64,000 nt of DNA from Cyclobacteriaceae bacterium (lineage in GTDB: Bacteria > Bacteroidota > Bacteroidia > Cytophagales > Cyclobacteriaceae), in NCBI GenBank assembly GCA_020832305.1, contig JAFIEV010000044.1:124001-188000 (forward strand), in the 5' to 3' direction. Within the stretch, counting starts at the first letter, position 1; each line of letters begins with the position of its first letter. The notes beneath the pieces are model-generated. The model was not told the origin of the DNA, did no database searches, and saw only the letters and a list, made by a program, of their open reading frames with translations. Below, piece by piece: positions 26,943 through 37,100 of the stretch. The position numbers were made by a program, and so were the translations under genes.

Positions 26943-28367
26943 TCAGATTTTCCTTAAAATGGAAGGCTTTTGTTGGTGCAGGCTGATAATCAACTCACCG
27001 AATAAAGTATTGGCCCAGGCAAACCATTCCCTGGTGAAATTTGCCGGATCGTCTTTGTGAAAAGTTTCATGCATAAAACCTGTGCCTGCGTGTGTGGCAA
27101 TGAGCATTCTGATGCATTCTGTTATTTCCTGATCATCTTCAGAAGTGAAGGCCTGCATAATTATGCTCATTGGCCAGATCATGTCAAGTCCAACATGCGG
27201 ACCACCTATGCCTTTACCTGCCTTTCCTTCAAAATACCATGGATTGTTTCTGCTGAGCAGAAACCTGCGTGTTCTTTGGTAAAGTGGATCATTCTTTTCT
27301 ATACAACCAAGATATGGCATGCTGAGCAAGCTGGGCACATTGGCATCATCCATAAAGAGGCGATTGCCAAAACCATCTACCTCATAAGCCAGGATTTTAC
27401 CAAAATCGAGATGATCTATCACAGCATACTCATAAATTGCTTTTTCAACTTCATCGGCTAGCGCCAGGCAGTCTTTGGAAAAGTCAGTATCCATATAGAT
27501 TTTTTCAAGCATTTCAGCCATTTGCCTCAGTGAAACAACCGCAAACAAATTAGAGGGGATTAAAAACGGAAAAATGGTAGCATCATCAGATGGCCTGAAG
27601 GAAGAGCAAATTAAACCCACCGGATTTACGGGATTCCCATAACCGTTTACCGGCAGCGTATCTGTGGCCACGGGTGTGTTACGGTTAAATCTATAGGAGC
27701 CCCTGCCCTCCTTTCTTTGCTGATCGCGAAAAGTAGACAAAATCAGACGGGCGCTTTCTTTCCAGCTTTCATCAAAACAAACAACATCTGTTGTCTGCTT
27801 CCAGTAATGGTAGGCCAGGCGAATGGCATAGCAAAGTGAATCGATCTCCCACTTGCGCTCATGCAATTCTGGTTTCATATCGGTAAGGTCGGTTTCCCAG
27901 TATGATCCGGTAGCTTCTTTGTTGAAAGCATTGGCAAAAGGGTCTATGCGAATGCAATATGCCTGGCGGTTAATTAAACCTCTGAAAAGTTCGCGGAGAT
28001 CTGCATCCCCATTTACCAATGGCAAATAAGGCCATACCTGTGCTGTGCTGTCACGCAGCCACATCGCATCGATATCGCCGGTAATGATAAAAGTATCGGG
28101 TTTTCCATTCAATTCACCAAAATCAACCGTGGTGTCAAGGGTATTCGGATAACAATTTTCAAACATCCATGCAAGTTCAGGATTGCTGATGCCTTTCTTT
28201 ACTTCCATGATGGTTTTTTCGACTGCTGTACTTTGAAAAGTGCGCTTTTCCAGGGGAGGTCTTCGCGATTGAAAAGACTGTGCAGTACAGGCAACAGTAC
28301 CCAGAGGCCAGGCGGCAATAGCTGCACTCGCCATACCGCTATTAATGATAAATGATCTTCTATCCAT
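26943..28367 (-). CDS. GH125 exo-alpha-1,6-mannosidase
   Basis: A 474-residue metal-independent alpha-mannosidase (GH125, formerly DUF1237) with an (alpha/alpha)6 barrel. Family signatures: NCYPNTLDTTVDF, FIITGDIDAMWLRDSTAQVW, DPFANAFNKEATGSYWETDL, KWEIDSLCYAIRLAYHYWK, SSFRPSDDATIFPFLIPSN, MDDANVPSLLSMPYLG and GKGIGGPHVGLDMIWPMS. Characterised members remove non-reducing alpha-1,6-linked mannose by inversion. The N-terminus MDRRSFIINSGMASAAIAAW is a twin-arginine-type signal, so it is exported folded. It begins 14 bases after the GH92 stop, in one operon. Together the two enzymes cover alpha-1,2 and alpha-1,6 mannosyl bonds. Confidence 0.93.
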   Translation of the reverse strand: MDRRSFIINSGMASAAIAAWPLGTVACTAQSFQSRRPPLEKRTFQSTAVEKTIMEVKKGISNPELAWMFENCYPNTLDTTVDFGELNGKPDTFIITGDIDAMWLRDSTAQVWPYLPLVNGDADLRELFRGLINRQAYCIRIDPFANAFNKEATGSYWETDLTDMKPELHERKWEIDSLCYAIRLAYHYWKQTTDVVCFDESWKESARLILSTFRDQQRKEGRGSYRFNRNTPVATDTLPVNGYGNPVNPVGLICSSFRPSDDATIFPFLIPSNLFAVVSLRQMAEMLEKIYMDTDFSKDCLALADEVEKAIYEYAVIDHLDFGKILAYEVDGFGNRLFMDDANVPSLLSMPYLGCIEKNDPLYQRTRRFLLSRNNPWYFEGKAGKGIGGPHVGLDMIWPMSIIMQAFTSEDDQEITECIRMLIATHAGTGFMHETFHKDDPANFTREWFAWANTLFGELIISLHQQKPSILRKI

Positions 28368-28381
28368 ATTCAGAATTTCCT

Positions 28382-31303
28382 CTATTTATTTTCCATAAAA
28401 AGCATATCTTCTTCAACATACTGATCCCGGCCTCCCGGTAGGCGATATCCAACCCGTAGTTCCTGACCTTCATAATCTTCGAAATAGGCCAGTTTTAAAC
28501 GATGAAGACCAGCCTTTAGCCCGATTTTACCATCACTTCGAATAGAAGCATGCGAGCCGTCATTGTCGACAACCAGCTGATTGTTAATCCATAAAACACT
28601 GCCATCATCAGAATAGGTAAAGAATTCGTACAAGGCCGTTTCCGGAACCTGAATCAAACCTTCATAGATAAAGCCAAAGTGATCATCGATGCGCGCGGGC
28701 TCGAATGAGAAATTTGAAATTATACCCCTGCTGATAAGTGTAGCCGGGTTCATATCAAAAACACTCTGGTATTTACCTTCATAATACCAATATCTGAGAC
28801 CCTGTCTGGGTTTATAATTTAATGACAGCGGATTCTGATATTTCACCCTGATGAAATCCATAAACATCACATCACTTTGGCTTCCATCCTTATCGAGGGT
28901 AATTGCCTTGATTTGTGCGTCACGATCAAGCATAAAAGGAGCCTTGTATTCAATATTGGGTTGACCACCATCCAGGGAGTAGAAAACCTTCGCACCCGGA
29001 CTCCTGGTCCCCATCACTATTTCAATTTGATCTTCGAAGTAACCACCTGTAGAAGCGCAGTACGGCATGGCTGGTTCAGCATGTGTACTTAGGGAATAAG
29101 GCAATACACCATCATAAAAAGAATCTCCGGAATTGCTGCTGAGCTCAAATCGCAAAATGCCGCCTTGCATGATTTCTTCGTGCCGGATGAAAGGTCTCGA
29201 CAAAGCTTCGCCATTCCATGTCAGGGTTTTTACATAGGGATTGCGCGGGGAAGGCTCCTTATCAGCTTCAATTCTGAGCTCATTTCCATTGTACAGCCTT
29301 AGTGTTAAAGAAGTAAAATTGGGAGTTCCTATGATATACTCATTGCTCCCCGGGCATACAGGATAAAAGCCCATGGAAGAAAATACATACCATGCCGACA
29401 TTTGCCCGCAATCTTCGTTACCAATAATGCCCTCAGGCGTATTGGTATACATTTCGTTTAAAATTTTACTGACCCAATATGCCGTTTTGGCTGGCTGATT
29501 GAGGTAATTAAATAAATAGGCCATGTGATGGCTGGGTTCATTGCCGTGCGCGTACTGACCAATCAGCCCGGTGATATCGGGCATATTTCCTTTTACTTCT
29601 GATTCAACGGAAAATAAAGAATCCAGCGCCATTTCCAGGGCTTCTTTTGTTCCAAACATGGAACTAAGGCCCTTTATGTCATGAGGCACAAAAAAGCGAT
29701 ATTGCCATGGGGTTGCCTCTGTAAATTCCCTCGACACATGGTCAGGCATAAAGGGTTCTCTCCAGCTGCCATCTTCGTTTTTCCCCCTGAAAAAACCCGT
29801 ACTGCCATCAAAAACCTTCCTGTAGTTTAAAGCATCCTTTTTGTATTGCGCAGCCAGTTCATGTGCAGTCAGTGAATCAGCCAGCGCGCTTATGCACCAG
29901 TCATTGTAAGCATATTCAAGGGTTCTTGATACCGATTCTTTAAAGCGATTGGCTGGTAAAAAACCCTTTTCACGATAAAGTTCCCTGCCCCTTACGCCTT
30001 TTCCCGATGATTTGACCAATTCACTGAGGGCCAGTTTCGCATCGTATCCTCTGATGCCTTTGTTGAAAGCATCGACAAGCACCGAAGCGCCGTGATACCC
30101 TATCATGGTACCTGTTTCACTGGAAGCAAAAGCCCACATGGGGAAAAAATCATTTTCTACCGACATAGTGATCATCGACCTGATCATGTCATTGACAAAA
30201 GTACTGTCTTCGAGTGTCATCAGCGGATGCCAGGCCCTGAAGGTATCCCAGAGGGAAAAAGTGGAGTAATAAGGATGGGAAGATTTTCTGATGGCCTGAT
30301 CCATTCCCCGGTAAGAACCATCCACATCGCTGTAGAGATTGGGAACGAGGGCTGTATGGTATACAGCCGTGTAAAATACGGTCATTTTATTTTCATCCTT
30401 GCTCTCTATCTGATATCGAGATAGTCTGTCATTCCATATTTCTCTGGCCTTTAATTTAGCTCCCTCGAAATCAAAATCAGGATATTCGGCGATGAGGTTT
30501 TTTGCAGCATTTTCCAGGCTGACAAAAGACAAGCCGGTGGCTATTTCTATCTGGCCCTTGGGCAATTCATCAAAGTGGATCACACCTGCTGCTTTTGGAA
30601 ACTTTTGACCCGGATCAAAATTACCCGTCTGCCATTCAATATCTTTTATTTTAGCAGAAAAACGGGTGATAAAATAAATATCCTGATTTTCTGCCCAGCC
30701 AATGGCTTTTCGCCGGCCCCGAATGGTATAGTCATCAATCCTTTCAAAAAATGCATGGATTATTTCTTCATCGGCAAGTTGGTGGGTTACATCGATCCAC
30801 ATGCCCATTTCCGCACCTTTAGATGCGGTATGCCTTTGAATTCCCACGTGTGGGGTTACAGTGAGTTCAGAAAAGACACCATTATCGAGTTTAACAGCGT
30901 AATAGCCCGGCGCTGCTTTTTCATTCTTATGAGAAAAAGAAACCGGAGCATATTGATATTTTGAGGCTTCCAAAGTGACTGGTAGAAAAAGGATATCCCC
31001 AAAATCTGCAACACCCGTACCACTCAGATGGGTATGACTAAAGCCCATAATGCTTGAGTCGGAATAGTGATATCCTGCGCAGGCATCCCAATTGCCTGTA
31101 CGGGTGTCGGGGCTAAGCTGCACCATGGCATGTGGCAGACTTGCACCCGGATAGGTATGGCCATGCGCACCGGTGCCAATAAATGGATTGACATAGGAAG
31201 AAAGGTCTTTTTTGTTATCAGATTTACAAGAAAGGAGGCATGCTGCCATTGATAAAAAAAACAAAAAACCAGGCCAGGCTGATTTGAAAAGGAGTTGTTT
31301 CAT
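28382..31303 (-). CDS. GH92 alpha-mannosidase with C-terminal chitobiase-like and PA14 domains
   Basis: A 973-residue lipoprotein (lipobox LLSC near residue 26). The GH92 catalytic region covers about residues 35-760: opening VNPFIGTGAHGHTYPGA, then SHTHLSGTGVADFGD, YHTALVPNLYSDVDG, YSTFSLWDTFRAWHPL, GNEPSHHMAYLFNYL and GNEDCGQMSAWYVFSSMGFY with the conserved acidic residues. GH92 enzymes are calcium-dependent inverting exo-alpha-mannosidases, most often alpha-1,2 specific. Usual length is about 740 residues. The extra 200 residues are a chitobiase-like domain (FYSLDGGQPNIEYKAPFML) and a PA14 domain (YEFFTYSDDGSVLWINNQLV), matching the tail of the phosphodiesterase at 19046-20638. A strong terminator separates it from the upstream Sus genes. 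Confidence 0.93.
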   Translation of the reverse strand: MKQLLFKSAWPGFLFFLSMAACLLSCKSDNKKDLSSYVNPFIGTGAHGHTYPGASLPHAMVQLSPDTRTGNWDACAGYHYSDSSIMGFSHTHLSGTGVADFGDILFLPVTLEASKYQYAPVSFSHKNEKAAPGYYAVKLDNGVFSELTVTPHVGIQRHTASKGAEMGMWIDVTHQLADEEIIHAFFERIDDYTIRGRRKAIGWAENQDIYFITRFSAKIKDIEWQTGNFDPGQKFPKAAGVIHFDELPKGQIEIATGLSFVSLENAAKNLIAEYPDFDFEGAKLKAREIWNDRLSRYQIESKDENKMTVFYTAVYHTALVPNLYSDVDGSYRGMDQAIRKSSHPYYSTFSLWDTFRAWHPLMTLEDSTFVNDMIRSMITMSVENDFFPMWAFASSETGTMIGYHGASVLVDAFNKGIRGYDAKLALSELVKSSGKGVRGRELYREKGFLPANRFKESVSRTLEYAYNDWCISALADSLTAHELAAQYKKDALNYRKVFDGSTGFFRGKNEDGSWREPFMPDHVSREFTEATPWQYRFFVPHDIKGLSSMFGTKEALEMALDSLFSVESEVKGNMPDITGLIGQYAHGNEPSHHMAYLFNYLNQPAKTAYWVSKILNEMYTNTPEGIIGNEDCGQMSAWYVFSSMGFYPVCPGSNEYIIGTPNFTSLTLRLYNGNELRIEADKEPSPRNPYVKTLTWNGEALSRPFIRHEEIMQGGILRFELSSNSGDSFYDGVLPYSLSTHAEPAMPYCASTGGYFEDQIEIVMGTRSPGAKVFYSLDGGQPNIEYKAPFMLDRDAQIKAITLDKDGSQSDVMFMDFIRVKYQNPLSLNYKPRQGLRYWYYEGKYQSVFDMNPATLISRGIISNFSFEPARIDDHFGFIYEGLIQVPETALYEFFTYSDDGSVLWINNQLVVDNDGSHASIRSDGKIGLKAGLHRLKLAYFEDYEGQELRVGYRLPGGRDQYVEEDMLFMENK

Positions 31304-31328
31304 TTCTAAAAATTGAGAACTGTAATAT

Positions 31329-31364
31329 TAAAAAACCCGGATGACAAGGTGGTCATCCGGGTTT
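31329..31364 (-). terminator. Strong intrinsic terminator between the LamG lipoprotein and GH92 genes
   Basis: A perfect 13-bp stem AAACCCGGATGAC/GTCATCCGGGTTT (31333-31345 with 31352-31364), 6-base loop. On the minus strand a six-T tract follows. It would stop or reduce transcription from the SusC-SusD-LamG genes into the mannosidase genes. Confidence 0.8.
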
Positions 31365-31378
31365 AAGAATAATTGCAC

Positions 31379-32482
31379 TTATTTCGTCGCGTTGTATTCA
31401 GCCACTACCTGTTGAGATGTGAGTGCGTAATCATAAATAACTATGGTGCGATATTGTGCGCCCAGTCTGTCGCCATAAGTCCCTGTACCGTCCTGATTAA
31501 TATGAATAGGATTGTCATTGTCTAAATTAGCTGTTAATGCAGACATAGGTCTTGAGGCTGATAGATTTCCATCTACGTAAATGGCTGCATCACCAGCGCG
31601 GTCAAACACACAGGTCACAAAATGCCATTGACCGGTCATCCATGGCGTGCCACCGTCAGCTACTCCCGGTTCAGCAAAATCGACTTTCCCAACCCCGGCT
31701 TCACCAGCTACCAGACGCAGATTGCCACGTCGCCATGCCAACACCCATCCGGTATTGTTACTGCTGTTCCAGTTCATGGTTCCTATCATGGCAGGATCAC
31801 TGATATTGTGGTCAGATTTTACCCAGAAGCTGAAAGAGAAGCTTTTGTTGTTGCCAAATTTCAAAAACTCTGCATTTTCAACGCGCATAGCTGAAATTTC
31901 ATTGGGTTTAAAAGTGGCTATAATCCCTTTGTTTCCGCCTGCCGGAGCGAGGCCGCCAACATTGACATTGGTAACCTTAAGCTCCGAAACAGTGCCATTA
32001 GCGCGCTTGAAGCTTACCGGTGAAGGTACGTCATCGCGAACCTGAAAAGTATAAGACTTCATAGAAGGATAATTGAATCCTCCAACACCTTTATCATTAA
32101 AATACACATGGAACAACAGGGGAGAGCTCTGTGCGAACGGAACGTTTAACTGCGAAACCGGATAGCTGAAATTGGCCGTCATTCCATTGACCTGAACAGA
32201 GGTTAACAATTCTCTTTTAACCAGGCTGACCACATCAATTTTATCTATTTCATAGGTTGAGGAAATCTCCAGCTCTACATTCATATTGCTTCGATAGTAA
32301 GCCTCAAACTCACTAAACTGCCGGTCATCACCCGGCTTATATGGCTGGCCGGTAGCAGGATTGTTATGATGAAAACTTACCGATTGACCCAGTAAGCGAT
32401 CATCTACTTTTATTTCGTCATTGCTGTCACATGCCACAAATACCAATGCCGTACATAACAGACTTAAAAATATATTTTTCAT
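31379..32482 (-). CDS. Surface lipoprotein with DUF1735-like and LamG domains, probable glycan-binding protein
   Basis: A 367-residue lipoprotein (signal MKNIFLSLLCTALVFVAC, lipidated cysteine about residue 18). The first 170 residues look like a DUF1735-type beta domain found at this position in many Sus-like loci (YEIDKIDVVSLVKREL, then FHVYFNDKGVGGFNYP). Residues 195-365 are a LamG/concanavalin A-like lectin domain (SFSFSFWVKSDHNISDPAMI, GQWHFVTCVFDRAGDAAIYV, RTIVIYDYALTSQQVVAEYN). By position directly after SusD it is probably the SusE/F-like surface glycan-binding protein; catalytic residues are not evident. The gene ends 15 bases before a strong terminator. Confidence 0.8.
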   Translation of the reverse strand: MKNIFLSLLCTALVFVACDSNDEIKVDDRLLGQSVSFHHNNPATGQPYKPGDDRQFSEFEAYYRSNMNVELEISSTYEIDKIDVVSLVKRELLTSVQVNGMTANFSYPVSQLNVPFAQSSPLLFHVYFNDKGVGGFNYPSMKSYTFQVRDDVPSPVSFKRANGTVSELKVTNVNVGGLAPAGGNKGIIATFKPNEISAMRVENAEFLKFGNNKSFSFSFWVKSDHNISDPAMIGTMNWNSSNNTGWVLAWRRGNLRLVAGEAGVGKVDFAEPGVADGGTPWMTGQWHFVTCVFDRAGDAAIYVDGNLSASRPMSALTANLDNDNPIHINQDGTGTYGDRLGAQYRTIVIYDYALTSQQVVAEYNATK

Positions 32483-32528
32483 AATTAAAATTTCGTAGTG
32501 TTTAAACTTAAAATAAACAGGCGAAAGA

Positions 32529-32558
32529 CATACCCTGACATAAAGTAGCCAGGGTATG
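32529..32558 (-). other. Intergenic hairpin between SusD and LamG genes
   Basis: A perfect 9-bp stem CATACCCTG/CAGGGTATG (32529-32537 with 32550-32558) with a 12-base loop in the 107-base gap. There is no T-run after it on the minus strand, so it is more likely an RNA-stabilising or processing element than a terminator. Confidence 0.45.
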
Positions 32559-32589
32559 CTTGTAAATTTACCTGATGTTTAAAATAATC

Positions 32590-34143
32590 CTACCAACCTT
32601 GGTTTTGTGGTATACCTGAGATAGCTATTGTGTTAGGCGGAATAGGCCATATATGATGCACCTGCGGATTAAAATTACGGCCTGGCCATGTTTGATACAC
32701 TACAAAGGGTGAATCAGGATCTGTTTTATTGGAGTGATTTCTACCGGTGGCAGGTTTGGCATAAGCGGCTTGTGCATCACCCCAACGCACCAGATCGATG
32801 TGTCGGTCTGCGTATTCGCCGGCCAATTCTACACGTCTCTCTTGTTTTAGGTCTGCAAGGGTAGCATTGATCTTTGGAGCCAGACCGGCACGTCCTCTTA
32901 CCAGATTTAACGGTGCGTCGCCATTTTGTCCCTGCATAATCAAAGCTTCAGATTTCATCAATAAAATTTCAGCAAATCGGATCAATGGAATGTTGAGATT
33001 TGTGGTAACATAGTTTCCACTGGGGTTGAGATGCACCTCTTCAGGATAGCGGTAGGGATACATGTATTTATTGAATTGTATGCCGGTCCAGGAGTTGCCT
33101 GAGTAGTATCTTCTCGGAGAGCCAAGGAACATAAATTCATCTCCAAATTCAAGCAAAGTGGCTTTTCTTCTGTGGTCACCTTCTTCAAAGGCATTGTACA
33201 ATTCCAGTACCGGTGAAAAGGTTCCCCATCCATTGTATAAGCCCCATCCTGTATTTTCAAGCATTACACCTGGCAGAATCTGACCTCTTTCATTGCTTGA
33301 TACGGTAGAAAAGACGTATTCTGAAGAGAAATTGTTAGGTACTGAAAAAACGCTGGCAAAATCTACTGCCGGGTTACCGGTATTGATCAATCTTCTGCCT
33401 GTGGGTGAGTTGATCACCAGGTCGGCATAAGTTACCACATTGGCCCACTTCGAAGCATCGTGATGCGCCCAATACAGATAGGTTTTTGCAAGGTAAGCAT
33501 GGGCAGCATCTTTATGCGCTCTACCCAGATCACGGGAAGAATAGGTAGTGAAATAAGGAAGTAATTCAGCCGCCTTTTTCATATCATCTTCAATTTGCCT
33601 GTAATTATCGATCACATGAGAAGGCCGTTCAAATCGGGTATCTTCCATATTTTCAACAGTAACTATAGGGATACCTGCACGGTGGTCTCCAAAACGTGGT
33701 GACAACCAAAAGTAAGAATGTCCCCTGGCAAAATAGGCTTCACCTAAAACCTGGTTTTTTACACTCTGACGAATGTTCATATTTGGAACAAATCGCAAAA
33801 TGTTGTTTGCTCTTTGAATTACGGTGAACATTCTTGGATAAATATTCGCCATACGCCCTTCTTGGCCGGTTGCCTGAAAATTTCGAATGGCGGCGGCAGC
33901 AGCATCGGTTCTGCCCTGCTGAAGATCATCGCTGGCTGCAATCAGATACATAAAACCACGTCCAAACAAGTGGTCATCGTCCCAATGTTCGTATAAGCCA
34001 TTGGCGGCAGTAAGTGCATCTTCTTCCGATTGCCAGAAGTTACCAGAAGTAACACTTCCAAGAGGCGTCAGATCGGTAAAATCATCGGAACATGCGCTGA
34101 ATACAAATGCCAGCGCTATGAATATTTTTAAGTAGTTTTTCAT
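32590..34143 (-). CDS. SusD/RagB-family outer-membrane lipoprotein
   Basis: A 517-residue SusD homologue (lipobox FVFSACSDD). It caps the SusC transporter on the cell surface and binds the glycan. Typical elements: TSGNFWQSEEDALTAANGLY at the start, the TPR-like helical scaffold with VLGEAYFARGHSYFWL and AYLAKTYLYWAHHDA, and the C-terminal region LIRFAEILLMKSEALIMQG, then QERRVELAGEYADRHIDLVR and WPIPPNTIAISGIPQNQGW. Full length for the family. It begins 19 bases after the susC stop. The neighbouring GH92 and GH125 genes imply a mannose-containing ligand. Confidence 0.94.
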   Translation of the reverse strand: MKNYLKIFIALAFVFSACSDDFTDLTPLGSVTSGNFWQSEEDALTAANGLYEHWDDDHLFGRGFMYLIAASDDLQQGRTDAAAAAIRNFQATGQEGRMANIYPRMFTVIQRANNILRFVPNMNIRQSVKNQVLGEAYFARGHSYFWLSPRFGDHRAGIPIVTVENMEDTRFERPSHVIDNYRQIEDDMKKAAELLPYFTTYSSRDLGRAHKDAAHAYLAKTYLYWAHHDASKWANVVTYADLVINSPTGRRLINTGNPAVDFASVFSVPNNFSSEYVFSTVSSNERGQILPGVMLENTGWGLYNGWGTFSPVLELYNAFEEGDHRRKATLLEFGDEFMFLGSPRRYYSGNSWTGIQFNKYMYPYRYPEEVHLNPSGNYVTTNLNIPLIRFAEILLMKSEALIMQGQNGDAPLNLVRGRAGLAPKINATLADLKQERRVELAGEYADRHIDLVRWGDAQAAYAKPATGRNHSNKTDPDSPFVVYQTWPGRNFNPQVHHIWPIPPNTIAISGIPQNQGW

Positions 34144-34162
34144 ATTCTTTAATCTTTAGCTA

Positions 34163-37100
34163 TTAAAAATTAAGATTTAAACCAATGGTAAAGGTTCTGG
34201 GCAATGGAAATGTACCATTGTCTATTACCGGGCCCGATCCTACTTCAGGATCGATACCTGTGTACTGCGTAAAGGTCAGTAGATTTTCTGCCGAGACAAA
34301 TAAGCGGAGGCTTGTTCCCTGGCGTAACTGGCTCATCATATAGTCAGGTACAGTGTAGCCAAGGGATATGTTTTTAATTCTGAAGTAATCTCCTTTTTCA
34401 AGGTACCAATCAGAGGGCTGCCCAAAGTTACCATTGGGGTCTAAAGTGGACAATACAGGAATGGTAGCATTGGGGTTATCAGGTCTCCAGGCGTCCAGCA
34501 CCCGGCGATCGAGGTTATATCCCTGTAGACCAGCATTGTAAGCAGTGTGCTTAAAACCGTTGAATAGCTGTACACCTCCAACGCCCTGGCCGAAAAACAT
34601 AAAATCAAAGTTTTTGTACTCAAGGCTTATGTTTAAACCATAGGTAAAGTCTGGCATTGCATTGCCCATGAATACCCTGTCGTCATCGGTAATACGTCCA
34701 TCGCCATTCACGTCACGGAATTTCAAGTCACCTGGTCTTGCATTGGGCTGGATTCTGTTGCCATTAGGTCCTACATGAGCTTCTATCTCACCTTGATTCT
34801 GGAATAATCCATCGGTAGGTATCAGCCAATATGAATACAAGGGCTGACCTGCTTCACTTCTGAACGGGCGGATGGTACCCCTCAAATCGTTTCCATGCAA
34901 TATGAAATCACTTGTGAAGGCATCCAAATCGAGCAGCTCATTTTTGATGGTAGACAGGTTACCATTGATGTTGTAACGCAAGCCACCCACTTCACCCCGG
35001 TAGCCCAGTGTAAGTTCTATCCCTTTATTAAGTACGGTACCCACATTAGATAGGGCACCGGTAGGCACGCCAGAGTGTGGGTCTGGGGCATTTCTAAGGA
35101 TCAAACCCCGTGTGTATTTTTCGTAATATTCAGCGCTCAGGGTAAGCCTGTTGCTAAACATTGCCATATCCAGACCAAAGTTAAGGGTTTCTGATCTTTC
35201 CCATGCAAGGTTGGAATTGGAGTTTTCATTTAGTGCCACCCTTCGGTTTCTCAAGCCTGGCTCACCCAGAATTACATTGTTATTGGCGCTCAAAGGTATG
35301 TTGAATGCATATAAACCCACTGAAGAAATATTGCCAATCTGGCCCCAGGAACCACGAACTTTCAACAGGTCGATCCAGTCAACATTGAAGAAACTCTCAG
35401 AAGATATTTTCCATGCAGCAGATAAGGCAGGGAAAAGGTCGGTCTTTGTATTCGCTGGAAGCCTGGAGGTCTGGTCACGACGGATACTACCCATAAAGAA
35501 ATATCTGTCATCGTAGTCGTAGGTTATCCTTCCAATTGCAGAAGTCAGAGCATCTTCATTACCATAAGCACCAGGAACATTCAGTATAGTACTGGCATTA
35601 CTTGCATATTGAAACCAGTAATCTTCACGGTCAAAATCCTGTACTCTGAAGTCAAATCCTTCTTCTGCCCTGAACTGTGCTGTATACACACCAGTAATAC
35701 CCAGTCTGTGCTTGCCAAACGATTTATTGTAATTAATCTGCTGGTCCCAGATCCACCTTGAACTACTTCCGCTGCTTTGATCAAGAAAGTTCATATTGCT
35801 GGGCCTTCCAATTTCTGGCGCTCTTGGTGAAAAAGTTTTATCTGACCACGACCAAAGGTCTATGGAGAAGCTTGATTTAAAGGTCAGGTCGTCGAGTATA
35901 TCATACTCCGCATAAGCAATGGCATTGACATTCATTCTGGGAGCATTGCGGGTTGGCCTTAACAAAAGCGAAACAGGATTATAGGTATCGCCATAAGCAC
36001 CTGCAAATTGAGACAGTTCAAATGGTACCGTTCCGTGGAATCTACCATTTTCGTCATAAACCGGTGCCGCAGGGTTCATATAAATAGCATTGATAATCGC
36101 CCCGCTATAGCTACTGCTGGTATTAATACCTACAGATTCTGAATGGTTGAAATATACATTCTGTCCAACCCTCAATTTTTTGGTAATGTCATAATCAGAT
36201 TTAAGTCGGAATGAAAAAAGTTCGAAATCTGTTCCTCTTAGCAAACCTTCTTTCTTATGATAGCCAAAAGAAGTGCTGTAACGACCCCGATCAGAGCCAC
36301 CAGAGATTTGCAGGTTGGCATTGGTAATGGCAGCTGTTCTGAAAATTTCATCCATCCATGTAGTTCTGTGAACCTGACTCCAGGGATTGATAAGTGGATC
36401 ATGTGCCGGATTGGGTATGGTACCCGCATGGGCTGCCGCATCGCGATATGCTTTGGCGTATTCAGGCGCGGTTAAAGCCTGGGGCAAATTAGTGGCGTTT
36501 TCAACCCCTCTGTAAAAATCGGCCGATACCCTTGGTGCACCTGATTTACCGCTTTTGGTGGTAATTACTATCACACCTGATGCAGCCTGAGCACCATAAA
36601 TAGCCGCTGCAGCAGCATCTTTTAATACTACCATGCTTTCAATATCGTTGGGGTTGATTCGGCCACCATAATAAGGCATGCCATCCACAACATATAGGGG
36701 TGATTCATCAGCAAAGGTACCCACACCGCGAATAACCACTCTTGGCGTTGCTCCAGGATCTCCGGAGTTTGAAACAACCGTTACACCTGCCATTTGTCCC
36801 TGCAACATCTGCTGTGGACTGGATACCGGCCTGTCAACCGTTCTGGCCACATTTTCCAATTGACCCACTGAGGTAGTAAGGTCGGCTCTTTTAGCAGTAC
36901 CATAGCCAATAACTACAATTTCATCCATGGCCTTTATATCAGCGACCATAGAAATATCTATTACGCTTCTGTTACCTACCGTTACCTCTTCAGTAATGTA
37001 TCCTACAGAACTGAAAGCCAGTACAGTTTGCCCTTCGGGCACTTCAATTACATACGCGCCATTAATATCGGTAACTGTACCACTGGCAGTGCCTTTAATA

